The notes under the pieces were generated by a model. It was not told where the DNA came from, made no database searches, and was given only the letters and a program-made list of their open reading frames with translations. Shown here piece by piece: positions 37,738 through 46,108 of a DNA stretch of 64,000 bases. Where the stretch lies: NCBI RefSeq assembly GCF_036203305.1, contig NZ_CP108131.1, positions 3,658,001-3,722,000 on the forward strand, read 5' to 3'. Position numbers and translations under genes: made by a program. Positions within the stretch are counted from its first letter, which is position 1; each line of letters starts with the position of its first letter. The DNA comes from Streptomyces sp. NBC_00190 (lineage in GTDB: Bacteria; Actinomycetota; Actinomycetes; Streptomycetales; Streptomycetaceae).

Positions 37738-40700
37738 GTGAGCGTGCGAGTGACGGCGGCCCAGAGCGGTGTGGACCCCTTCGGCACGGCCCGGCTGCGG
37801 CGCGGGGTGCTCGACTCCTGGGGCGCGGGCCCGGCCCGGTTCCGCGAGGACGCCAACGCCGAGGAGGACCTGGCCCTCGGCGGCTACCGCGACCGGCTCG
37901 TCGTCGAGCTGGCGCAGAACGCCGCGGACGCCGCGGCCCGTGCCGGGGTACCGGGCCGGATGCGGCTCACCCTGCACCCCGGCGAGGGCGGGCACGCGGT
38001 GCTGGCCGTCGCCAACACCGGCGCCCCGCTGGACGCCACGGGCGTGGAGTCCCTGAGTACCCTGCGCGCCTCCGCCAAGCGGGAATCCGGGGCCGGCTCG
38101 GGCGACACCGTCGGCCGCTTCGGCGTCGGTTTCGCCGCCGTCCTCGCCGTTTCCGACGAACCCGCGGTGCTCGGCCGCCACGGCGGCGTCCGCTGGTCCC
38201 TGGCCGAGGCCCGCGAGCTGGCCCGCGATGCCGCCGTCGGCAGCCCCGGCCTCGGCGACGAGCTGCGCCGCCGCGACGGCCACGTCCCCCTGCTGCGGCT
38301 CCCGCTGCCCGCCGAGGGCACCGCGCCCCAGGGCTACGACACCGTGGTGGTCCTCCCGCTGCGCGACGCCGCCGCCGAGGACCTGGTGGAGCGGCTCCTC
38401 GCCGCCGTCGACGACGCCCTGCTGCTCACCCTGCCGGGGCTGCGCGAGGTCGTCATCGAGACACCGTCGGACGGCGGGGCCGGCGGCATCCGCACCCTGT
38501 ACCGGCGCGACGAGGGCCCGTACACCGTCATCGAGGACTCCCGGTCGGGGACGAACCGCTGGCGCACCGTCCGCCACGGCGGCCCCATCGAGCGGGCCCT
38601 GCTCGCCGACCGGCCCGTGGAGGAGCGGCTGCGGCCCGCCTGGGCGGTGTCCTGGGCGGTGCCCGTCGACACCGACGGCGCCCCGCTGTACCCGGCCACC
38701 GCGCCCGTGGTCCACGCCCCGACCCCGACCGACGAGCCGCTGGGCATCCCGGCCCTGCTCATCGCGACCCTGCCGCTGGACACCTCCCGCCGGCATCCCG
38801 CGCCGGGGCCGCTGACCGACTTCCTCGTGGAGCGCGCCGCCGACGCGTACGCCGAACTCCTCGGCGCCTGGGACCCGGTGGCCACCGCCCTCGTGGACCT
38901 GGTGCCCGGCCCGCTCGGCAAGGGCGAGCTGGACGGGGCCCTGCGCGCGGCCATCCTCCGGCGGCTGCCCCGTACGGCCTTCCTCGCCCCCGCCGCGCCG
39001 CCCGAGCACGCGGAGGAGCGCAGCGCCCTGCGCCCGTTCGAGGCCGAGGTCGTGGAGGGCGCGGGCGCCGATACCGTACGGGTCCTCGCCGAGGTCCTGC
39101 CGACCCTGCTCCCGGCCGGTCTGGAGCGCCGCCCCGAGCTGCGCACCCTGGGCGTGGGCCGGCTCCCGCTGGGCGACGCCATCGAGCGGATCGCGGGCAT
39201 CGAGCGGACCCCCGACTGGTGGCACCGGCTCTACGACAGCCTCGCCGGCGTCGACCCCGACCGGCTGTCCGGGCTTCCCGTGCCGCTGGCCGACAGCCGT
39301 ACGACGATCGGGCCGCGCCACGTCCTGCTCCCGTACGCGGACACCCCCGCGGACCTGGCCCGGCTGGGGCTGAAGGTGGCCCACCCGGACGCGGCGCACC
39401 CGCTGCTGGAGAAGCTCGGGGCCCTGCCCGCGACGCCGCGCGCGGTGCTCACGACCCCGCAGGTCCGGGCCGCCGTCGCCGGATCGATGGACGCGGGCGA
39501 GATCTGGGACGAGGACGCGCTGGACCCGGAGGAACTGGCCGACGTCGTCCTGGGCCTGGTCCGCGACGCCGATCTGAGCCCGGGCGACGAGCCCTGGCTG
39601 GGGGCGCTGGCCCTCCCGGACGAGGACGGGGAGCTGACCCCGGCGGGCGAACTGCTGCTGCCCGGATCGCCGCTCGCCTCGGTCATCCGCGAGGACGAGA
39701 TCCCGTACGTGGACGCCGAACTGGCCTCCCGGTGGGACGCCGACACCCTCACCGCCTGCGGGGTGCTGGCCGCCTTCCAGCTGGTGCGCGCCACCGACGT
39801 GGTCCTGGACCCGGACGAACTGGAGCCGCGCGACGGGGACTTCGCCGAGCCCGACGACGCGGGCCTGCTCGACGCGGTGGACGTCTGGTGCGAGGACGTC
39901 CTGGACCAGCTGCCGGACACCCCGGTGCCGCCGGTGGCGACCGAGCTCGTCGCCGTGCGCGACCTCGACCTGGTCGACGACGACTGCTGGCCCCAGGCCC
40001 TGGCCATGCTGGCGCAGCCGCCGCTGCGCGACGCCCTGACCCAGCCCGTGCGCATCCTCCTCCCGGACGGCACCACGCAGTCCGTGCGCCCGTACACCGC
40101 GTGGTGGCTGCGCGACCACCCGGTGCTCGACGGGCGCCGCCCGGCGGGCCTGCGCGCGGCGGGCGGCGATCCGCTGCTGGAGGGCCTCTACACCCCGGCG
40201 GACGCGACCGGCTTCGAGGACGAGCAGGTGCTGCGGGCCCTGGGCGTACGGACCACCGTGGCGGCCCTGCTGGACGAGCCGGGCGGCGCGGCCGAGCTCC
40301 TGGGCCGCCTCGCCGACCCGGACCGCGAGGTGACGGGCCGCCAGCTGCACGGCCTGTACGCCGCGCTGGCGGACCTGGACCCCGAGCAGGTCACCCTGCC
40401 GGACGAGCTGCGTGCGGTGGTGGACGGCGAGGTCCGCGTGGTGGACGCGGCGGACGCGGTCATCGCCGACGCCCCGGACCTGCTCCCGCTGACGGTGGGG
40501 CTGCCCCTCCTCCCGGTCGCCCCGTCCCGGGCGGCCGACCTGGCGGACCTCCTCCAGGTCCGGCGGCTGTCGGAGACCGTTCCGGCCGAGGTGACCACGC
40601 CGGGCGAGGAGCACGAGGTCCCCGAGCCGGTCCGCATCCTGCTGGGCCCCTCGACCCCGTACACCTACGTCGAGCACGAGGAACTGATCGCGGGGGGCAC

Positions 40701-40875
40701 CGAGCTGGACTGGCGCCGCACCCCGGACGGCACCCTTCACGCCTCCACCCTGGAGGGCGTCGCGGCGGGCCTGGCCTGGTCGGCGGGCCAGTGGCCCCGC
40801 CGCTTCGAGGTGGCGGCCCTCCTGGAGGACCCGTCCCGCACCGCGGAACTGGCGCGCGACCGCTGGTTCGACTGA
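37738..40875 (+). CDS. Sacsin/Hsp90-type GHKL ATPase-domain protein
   Basis: A 1045-residue protein with an N-terminal GHKL ATP-binding domain: N-box VVELAQNAADAA (E58, N61), G1 box VANTGAPLD at 91-99 (N93 in place of the usual Asp) and G2 box GRFGVGF at 126-132. The remaining 800 residues are acidic, alanine/leucine-rich and lack known motifs, as in sacsin-like bacterial proteins. GTG 37738 follows GGAGG. An intact N-box but altered G1 Asp raises doubt about normal ATP hydrolysis. It may be a chaperone-like or signalling scaffold. A caspase/EACC1 module follows on the same strand after a hairpin; a functional link is possible but unproven. Confidence 0.85.
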   Translation: MSVRVTAAQSGVDPFGTARLRRGVLDSWGAGPARFREDANAEEDLALGGYRDRLVVELAQNAADAAARAGVPGRMRLTLHPGEGGHAVLAVANTGAPLDATGVESLSTLRASAKRESGAGSGDTVGRFGVGFAAVLAVSDEPAVLGRHGGVRWSLAEARELARDAAVGSPGLGDELRRRDGHVPLLRLPLPAEGTAPQGYDTVVVLPLRDAAAEDLVERLLAAVDDALLLTLPGLREVVIETPSDGGAGGIRTLYRRDEGPYTVIEDSRSGTNRWRTVRHGGPIERALLADRPVEERLRPAWAVSWAVPVDTDGAPLYPATAPVVHAPTPTDEPLGIPALLIATLPLDTSRRHPAPGPLTDFLVERAADAYAELLGAWDPVATALVDLVPGPLGKGELDGALRAAILRRLPRTAFLAPAAPPEHAEERSALRPFEAEVVEGAGADTVRVLAEVLPTLLPAGLERRPELRTLGVGRLPLGDAIERIAGIERTPDWWHRLYDSLAGVDPDRLSGLPVPLADSRTTIGPRHVLLPYADTPADLARLGLKVAHPDAAHPLLEKLGALPATPRAVLTTPQVRAAVAGSMDAGEIWDEDALDPEELADVVLGLVRDADLSPGDEPWLGALALPDEDGELTPAGELLLPGSPLASVIREDEIPYVDAELASRWDADTLTACGVLAAFQLVRATDVVLDPDELEPRDGDFAEPDDAGLLDAVDVWCEDVLDQLPDTPVPPVATELVAVRDLDLVDDDCWPQALAMLAQPPLRDALTQPVRILLPDGTTQSVRPYTAWWLRDHPVLDGRRPAGLRAAGGDPLLEGLYTPADATGFEDEQVLRALGVRTTVAALLDEPGGAAELLGRLADPDREVTGRQLHGLYAALADLDPEQVTLPDELRAVVDGEVRVVDAADAVIADAPDLLPLTVGLPLLPVAPSRAADLADLLQVRRLSETVPAEVTTPGEEHEVPEPVRILLGPSTPYTYVEHEELIAGGTELDWRRTPDGTLHASTLEGVAAGLAWSAGQWPRRFEVAALLEDPSRTAELARDRWFD

Positions 40876-40890
40876 CGCCCGACCGACTGG

Positions 40891-40930
40891 GCCCCCTCCC
40901 CGAAACGATGCAAAATGGAAGGGAGGGGGC
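40891..40930 (+). terminator. Hairpin between the ATPase gene and the EACC1-caspase pair
   Basis: 10-bp arms GCCCCCTCCC and GGGAGGGGGC enclose an A-rich 20-nt loop. It probably ends the ATPase transcript and hints that the next two genes have their own promoter, although no clear promoter could be fixed in the remaining 41 bp. Confidence 0.6.
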
Positions 40931-40971
40931 AGTCCGGCAGCATGTACGACAACGCTGCGGAGCGATGACCC

Positions 40972-41376
40972 ATGGCCGAACAGTTGCGTATCGAGGTCCA
41001 GCGGTCCGACGAAGACATCGAATCGCTGATGCGGGAAGTGGACACCCTCCGCCGGGACCTGCTGGAACTGGACGTCGACAACGTCGAGCGCGCCGAGGCG
41101 GGCCCCGTACCGCCCGGCAGCCGGGCGGGCACCCTGGAGCTGGCGAACGAACTGCTGGTCACGCTGCCCGCGGCCATTTCCCTGCTGAAGGAAGTCGTAT
41201 CCGTCGTCGGCGCCTGGCGAAGCCGTGCCTCCAGCCCTTCGGGCGTCACCCTGAAGATCGGCGACCACCACCTGAGCCTGACCGGCGTGAACGACGCCGA
41301 GCAGCGCAGACTGATCGATGCGTGGCTGCGAGCCGCCTCTGCCGGCAACGGCGCTCCGGAGGTGGAGGGTGGCTGA
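40972..41376 (+). CDS. Effector-associated constant component EACC1-like protein
   Basis: A 134-residue protein matching the EACC1 pattern as I remember it: an N-terminal strand and helix with paired acidic residues (IEVQRSDEDIESLMREVDTL), a central LELANELLVTLPAAISLLKE helix and a closing strand pair VTLKIGDHHLSL. EACC1 proteins accompany diverse effectors (caspases, TIRs, peptidases) in NTP-dependent conflict systems of multicellular bacteria. The caspase gene overlaps its 3' end by 8 bp, so the two are coupled. A GGAG lies about 12 bases before the ATG. No database comparison was possible. Confidence 0.68.
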   Translation: MAEQLRIEVQRSDEDIESLMREVDTLRRDLLELDVDNVERAEAGPVPPGSRAGTLELANELLVTLPAAISLLKEVVSVVGAWRSRASSPSGVTLKIGDHHLSLTGVNDAEQRRLIDAWLRAASAGNGAPEVEGG

Positions 41377-43165
41377 GTCGCGCAGGAAGGCACTCGTCGT
41401 CGTCACCAGCAGCTACGGCGACGGCAAGCTCACCGCGCTGCGGGCACCGCCGCAGGACGCCGTGGCCCTCGCCGAGGTCCTGGGCGACCCCGCCGTCGGC
41501 GGTTTCGACGTGGAGACGCTCTCGGACCCGAGCTGCCAGGAACTCCGCGAGGAGGTCGAGGACTTCTTCGCCGACCGCTCATCGGACCACACCCTGTTGC
41601 TCCACTTCTCCTGCCACGGGGTGAAGGACGCCGCCGGCACCCTCTTCCTCGCGACCACTGACACCCGCTGCGTCCGGCTCTCTTCGACGGCCGTACCGGC
41701 GGAATACGTGAGCAGCCTGATGCTGGCCAGCCAGGCGCGGCGCGCCGTCGTCATCCTCGACTGCTGCTACGCCGGGGCGTTCGAACGGGGGCTGCTCACG
41801 CGGGCCGATCCGGATCCGCACGTGGGCGAGAGCTTCCAGAACCTCCACCAGATCAGCGATACGAGCCAGCGCGGGCGGGCGGTGCTGGCCGCGTGCGGCG
41901 CGGTCGAGACCGCGATCGAGGGCAACGACGACGAGGCCGCGGAACGGCTGCAGCCGTCCTTCTTCACCCGCTCGGTGGTGAAGGGGCTGCGCAGCGGCAA
42001 CGCCGATCTGGACGGCAACGGCGAGATCGGTGTGTCCGAGCTTCACCAATACGTGTGCGACGAGCTGCGCGAACTGACGCCCCACCAGACTCCTCGCCTG
42101 TGGGTCTTCGGCGCCCATGGCCGCGACCTCCCCATCGCCCGAGCCCCGGCACGGCGAACCGGGCCCACGCCGCTCCCGGAGAAGGTGGCCGCCCGGGTCC
42201 ATTCAGCCGACCCCGAGAAACGGCATTGGGTCATCGATGACCTCGAATCCATCCTGCAGGGCGACGAGATCGGGCTGGCCCTGACGGCCGTGACGACACT
42301 GGACGAGCTGCTCCGGGACGACAGCCGCCGCGTGGCGACCAGAGCCGAGTCGGCCAGGCACTCGGCACGGCCCCGGATCGCCCCGGAGGCGCTGGATCTC
42401 GGAGCAGTGCCCCTGGACTCGCCCGGACCAGCGGCCGTGATCACCGTGGAAGGTCCGCCCGTGGCGCACTCCCGGCTGGAAGCGACGACAGATGCCTCAT
42501 GGCTGGAGGCGGAGCCCATGCCCGACGGGCGCGAGGTCAAGGTGAAGGCGGCCGGGCTTCCCGGGCCGGGACATCACCAGGGCACGGTGACGGTCCGCAC
42601 CGCCACGGGAGAAGCAGCGGTCCAAGTCGTGGTCGAGGCCAAGACCCGGGTGGGCAAGGGCAGAACCCCGTCGGACAGGACTCCCCCGGTGTGGAACCGG
42701 CAGCGTCCCCGCCGTGAAGCCTCCGGAGCCGTGCCTTACTGGCCCTTCTCATGGGCGGCGGCGCTCTTGGTGGCGGCCCTCGTGACCCTTCTGACGTCCG
42801 GCGCGGACATGGGCTTCTACCTCTGGGGCGCCTTCTTCCAAGGGGCTTCGGGCCTGCTGGTCTGGCCGGGGCTGATGCTGAGCATGGTCGCGAACACGGT
42901 GCTGGCCGTATGGGCACGACGCGGCGCCGCAGTTCTTCGACGTCGCCCGGCGATCTGGAGCTACGCGAGTCTGACGGCTCTGAACGTTCTGGGAACGATC
43001 CTGGCTTCCTCTGCGTACTTCGCCATCAACTACGGATTCGAAATCGACTTCGCGAAGACCGTCGTGGCTGTGCTCCTCCTCGCCTGCGCCTGCGTCGCCG
43101 AGCTCCTCGGATGCGTCGTCCTCGCCGTCACGCAGGGAACCTCCGGTTCACCCAGCGGAACGTGA
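41369..43165 (+). CDS. Membrane-anchored caspase-family (C14) peptidase
   Basis: A 598-residue protein. The caspase domain at about 5-245 carries the dyad H83 (LHFSCHG) and C133 (ILDCCYAG). A helical stretch (about 270-335) and an Ig-like/BACON-like beta segment (about 345-430) follow. After a basic Pro-rich linker, four hydrophobic helices fill 455-598 (from YWPFSWAAALLVAALVTLL). GTG 41369 follows GGAGGTGGAGG and overlaps EACC1. The predicted role is a membrane-tethered protease effector in a conflict or programmed-death pathway. Its 3' end overlaps the convergent P-type ATPase gene by 38 bp. The substrate and trigger are unknown. Confidence 0.85.
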   Translation: MAESRRKALVVVTSSYGDGKLTALRAPPQDAVALAEVLGDPAVGGFDVETLSDPSCQELREEVEDFFADRSSDHTLLLHFSCHGVKDAAGTLFLATTDTRCVRLSSTAVPAEYVSSLMLASQARRAVVILDCCYAGAFERGLLTRADPDPHVGESFQNLHQISDTSQRGRAVLAACGAVETAIEGNDDEAAERLQPSFFTRSVVKGLRSGNADLDGNGEIGVSELHQYVCDELRELTPHQTPRLWVFGAHGRDLPIARAPARRTGPTPLPEKVAARVHSADPEKRHWVIDDLESILQGDEIGLALTAVTTLDELLRDDSRRVATRAESARHSARPRIAPEALDLGAVPLDSPGPAAVITVEGPPVAHSRLEATTDASWLEAEPMPDGREVKVKAAGLPGPGHHQGTVTVRTATGEAAVQVVVEAKTRVGKGRTPSDRTPPVWNRQRPRREASGAVPYWPFSWAAALLVAALVTLLTSGADMGFYLWGAFFQGASGLLVWPGLMLSMVANTVLAVWARRGAAVLRRRPAIWSYASLTALNVLGTILASSAYFAINYGFEIDFAKTVVAVLLLACACVAELLGCVVLAVTQGTSGSPSGT

Positions 43166-45581
43166 ACTCGATCAGGGTCGCGGCGCCCGCGGCGACGGCC
43201 ACCGCGATCCACGGCATCGTCACGCCCTCCAGCTTGAGCTGGAAGAAGTCCTGGAGCCACGGCACGACCAGCACGATCAGGAAGGCGCCGCCCATCGCGC
43301 CGACCAGTCCGACGCGCCACCACGTGTACGGGCGGGCGATGATCGCCAGGACCCACATCGAGGTCAGGAACAGGGTGAGGGTCGCCGCGCTGGTCTCGGC
43401 CTTGAGGGTGTCGGGCCCGGTGTAGTAGTGGCGGGCGATCAGGTACGTCACGAAGGTGGCGGTCCCCGCGATCGCCCCGCCCGGGATCGCGTACCGCATG
43501 ACGCGTTTCACGAAGTGCGGCCGCGCCCGCTCCTTGTTCGGGGCCAGGGCCAGGAAGAAGGCGGGGATGCCGATGGTGAGCGTGGACAGCAGCGTCAGGT
43601 GGCGGGGCAGGAACGGGTACTCGACCTGCGAGCAGACCACCAGGATGGCCAGCAGCACCGAGTAGACCGTCTTCGTGAGGAAGAGGGTGGCCACGCGGGT
43701 GATGTTCCCGATGACCCGGCGGCCTTCGGCGACCACCGAGGGGAGGGTGGAGAAGCTGTTGTTGAGGAGGACGATCTGGGCGACGGCGCGGGTGGCCTCG
43801 GAGCCGGAGCCCATGGACACGCCAATGTCGGCGTCCTTGAGGGCGAGCACGTCGTTGACGCCGTCGCCGGTCATCGCGACCGTGTGGCCCTTGGACTGGA
43901 GCGCGCCGACCATGTCCCGCTTCTGCTGTGGGGTGACCCGCCCGAAGACGGAGTTCTCGTCGAGGACCTTGACCATGTCGGCCCGTTCGGCGGGGAGCCC
44001 CCGGGCGTCGACGGTGTTCTCCGCGCCCGGCAGGCCGAGCTTGCCCGCGACCGCGCCGACGGAGACGGCGTTGTCGCCGGAAATGACCTTGGCCTTGACG
44101 TCCTGGTCGTCGAAGTAGCGCAGCGTGTCGGCGGCCTCGGGGCGCAGCCGCTGCTCCAGGACGACCAGGGCGGTCGGCCGGACGCCGGTGGCGACGGCCG
44201 GGTCGTCCAGTTCGCGGGCGGAACGGGCCAGCAGGAGGACCCGCAGGCCCTGCTCGTTGAGTCCGCTGATCTCGTCGAGGGCCGGGTCCCCGGCGGGGAG
44301 GAGCACGTCGGGGGCGCCGAGCAGCCAGGTGTTGTTCTCGCCGTCGCCCTCGCTGAAGCTGGCGCCGCTGTACTTGCGGGCGGAGGAGAACGGCAGCGAC
44401 TCGGTGCAGCGCCACTCCGCGCTGTCGGGGCAGGCGTCGATGATCGCCTGGAGGCTGGAGTTGGGGCGGGGGTCGGACTCGCCGAGGGCGCCGAGCACCT
44501 TCTTGACGTACGCCGGGTCCGTGCCGCCGAGCGCGCGCAGCTCGGTGACGTCCATGCCGCCCTCGGTGAGGGTGCCGGTCTTGTCGAGGCAGACCACGTC
44601 GACCCGGGCCAGGCCTTCGATCGCGGGCAGCTCCTGGACCAGGCACTGCTTGCGGCCGAGCCGGATGACGCCGACCGCGAAGGCCACGGAGGTGAGGAGG
44701 ACGAGCCCCTCGGGGATCATCGGGACGATGCCGCCGACGGTGCGGGCGATGGCGTCGTTGAGGTTGTTCTCCTTGACGACGAGCTGGCTGATGATGAGGC
44801 CGATGGAGGTCGGGATCATCATCCACGTGACGTACTTGAGGATGGTGGAGATGCCGGAGCGCAGCTCGGAGTGGACGAGTGTGAAGCGGGAGGCCTCTTC
44901 GGCCAGCTGGGCGGCGTAGGCCTCGCGGCCGACCTTGGTGGCGGTGAAGGCGCCGCCGCCGGCGACGACGAAGGAGCCGGACATGACCTGGTCGCCGGGC
45001 TTCTTCAGGACGGGGTCGGCCTCGCCGGTGAGCAGGGACTCGTCGATCTCCAGGCCGTCGGCCTCGCCGACGGATCCGTCGACGACGACCTTGTCGCCGG
45101 GGCCGAGTTCGATGACGTCGCCGAGGACGATCTCGGAGGTGGAGATCTCGGCGGTCCGGCCGTCGCGGCGGACGCTCGGTTTGGCCTCGCCGATGACGGC
45201 GAGACCGTCGAGGGTCTTCTTGGCGCGCAGTTCCTGGATGATGCCGATGCCGGTGTTCGCGACGATCACGAAGCCGAAGAGGCTGTCCTGGATCGGGGCG
45301 ACGATGAGCATGATCACCCAGAGCACGCCGATGATCGCGTTGAACCGGGTGAAGACGTTGCCGCGGACGATGTCGATGGTGGCGCGGCTGCTGCGGACGG
45401 GGACGTCGTTGACCTCACCGCGCGCGACGCGCTCGGCGATCTCGGTGGTGGTCAGCCCGGCGGGCTTGAACCTCGGCGCGGGTGGCCGCATGGGGTGGAC
45501 CGGGTCGAGCTCGGCCCCCGCGTCGATGGCGGGGCCGGCCCGGTCCGGCCCGTTCTGATCGATCTTCGCCCGCTGCGTCAT
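43128..45581 (-). CDS. P-type cation-transporting ATPase (CtpE-like)
   Basis: An 817-residue P-type ATPase. The phosphorylated aspartate is D333 in DKTGTLTEG; the actuator motif is LTGEADPV; the transmembrane-4 motif is MIPEGLVLL; the hinge is TGDGVNDVLALKDADIG. The PEGL signature is that of the CtpE/calcium-related group; CtpE of Mycobacterium tuberculosis has been linked to Ca2+ uptake. The N-terminal 35 residues are extra and disordered. ATG 45581. The C-terminus overlaps the caspase gene end-to-end by 38 bp. The transported ion is inferred only. Confidence 0.9.
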   Translation of the reverse strand: MTQRAKIDQNGPDRAGPAIDAGAELDPVHPMRPPAPRFKPAGLTTTEIAERVARGEVNDVPVRSSRATIDIVRGNVFTRFNAIIGVLWVIMLIVAPIQDSLFGFVIVANTGIGIIQELRAKKTLDGLAVIGEAKPSVRRDGRTAEISTSEIVLGDVIELGPGDKVVVDGSVGEADGLEIDESLLTGEADPVLKKPGDQVMSGSFVVAGGGAFTATKVGREAYAAQLAEEASRFTLVHSELRSGISTILKYVTWMMIPTSIGLIISQLVVKENNLNDAIARTVGGIVPMIPEGLVLLTSVAFAVGVIRLGRKQCLVQELPAIEGLARVDVVCLDKTGTLTEGGMDVTELRALGGTDPAYVKKVLGALGESDPRPNSSLQAIIDACPDSAEWRCTESLPFSSARKYSGASFSEGDGENNTWLLGAPDVLLPAGDPALDEISGLNEQGLRVLLLARSARELDDPAVATGVRPTALVVLEQRLRPEAADTLRYFDDQDVKAKVISGDNAVSVGAVAGKLGLPGAENTVDARGLPAERADMVKVLDENSVFGRVTPQQKRDMVGALQSKGHTVAMTGDGVNDVLALKDADIGVSMGSGSEATRAVAQIVLLNNSFSTLPSVVAEGRRVIGNITRVATLFLTKTVYSVLLAILVVCSQVEYPFLPRHLTLLSTLTIGIPAFFLALAPNKERARPHFVKRVMRYAIPGGAIAGTATFVTYLIARHYYTGPDTLKAETSAATLTLFLTSMWVLAIIARPYTWWRVGLVGAMGGAFLIVLVVPWLQDFFQLKLEGVTMPWIAVAVAAGAATLIEFTFRWVNRRFPA

Positions 45582-45683
45582 GCTTTCGACGGTAAGCGGG
45601 GTTCCGGGGCTTCACCCGCCGAGGAGCCGGAAGATCCGACCTCAGGACGACCCGAATCGTCCTCCGGTAGCGCGCCGGGGAGG

Positions 45684-45980
45684 TTACTGGTCGGCCTGCG
45701 GTCCCGGCTCCGCCTGCGCGGCCTCGGCGGCCCGCTGCGCCGCGTGGCGCTTGAGGGCGGCGTCGCGGCCGCGGACGTACCAGATGCCGATCAAGCCGAG
45801 GAAGCCGCCGGCCGCGCAGGTCCAGACCCACCACAGCATGCCCTGGTCGGCGAACCAGCCGTAGAAGGGGAGCTGGACCAGGAACATGGCGAACCAGATG
45901 ATCGTGCCGCCGGTGACGGTGGCGACGACCGGACCCTCCAGGGGCTCGGGCGCCTCGTGCTTCGCAGTCCATTTCGCCAT
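45684..45980 (-). CDS. DUF2530 small membrane protein
   Basis: A 98-residue protein with two hydrophobic helices (TIIWFAMFLVQLPFYGWF and WWVWTCAAGGFLGLIGIWYV) and a basic, Ala-rich tail. It fits the actinobacterial DUF2530 family, of unknown function, which I recall being found next to NCS2 permease genes, as here. ATG 45980 is 128 bp from the divergent permease start. Confidence 0.85.
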   Translation of the reverse strand: MAKWTAKHEAPEPLEGPVVATVTGGTIIWFAMFLVQLPFYGWFADQGMLWWVWTCAAGGFLGLIGIWYVRGRDAALKRHAAQRAAEAAQAEPGPQADQ

Positions 45981-46023
45981 GTGGCAAGTCTAGGTGCGCG
46001 GATTCGTTGTCTACGCGCGGAGA

Positions 46024-46091
46024 TGGACGCTCCTTCGTTCATGTGTTCATACTGAAACGGTTTGGGCGTGGCCCATTTTCTTCGTATGAAC
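46024..46091 (+). promoter_or_regulatory. Promoter and GTTCAT repeats upstream of the NCS2 permease
   Basis: A possible promoter is TGGACG (46024-46029), 18-bp spacer, CATACT (46048-46053). GTTCAT occurs directly repeated at 46038 and 46045, and the arm GTTCATAC (46045-46052) is matched by GTATGAAC (46084-46091), 39 bp centre to centre. Because the first arm overlaps the -10, this is more likely a DNA operator than an RNA riboswitch. Confidence 0.4.
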
Positions 46092-46108
46092 CACCCAATG
46101 AGGACCGT

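Noticed and set aside
37666-41406. A 1246-codon minus-strand frame opposite the GHKL ATPase gene
   Set aside because: Composition is Gly/Arg/Gln-rich with no domain, typical of antisense frames in high-GC DNA; the plus strand has clear GHKL motifs.
43428-46055. An 875-codon plus-strand frame opposite the P-type ATPase
   Set aside because: Low-complexity antisense shadow; the minus strand carries all P-type ATPase motifs.
46024-46108. Purine riboswitch ahead of the NCS2 permease
   Set aside because: No aptamer core is seen and the paired arm overlaps the -10, so it would not be transcribed.
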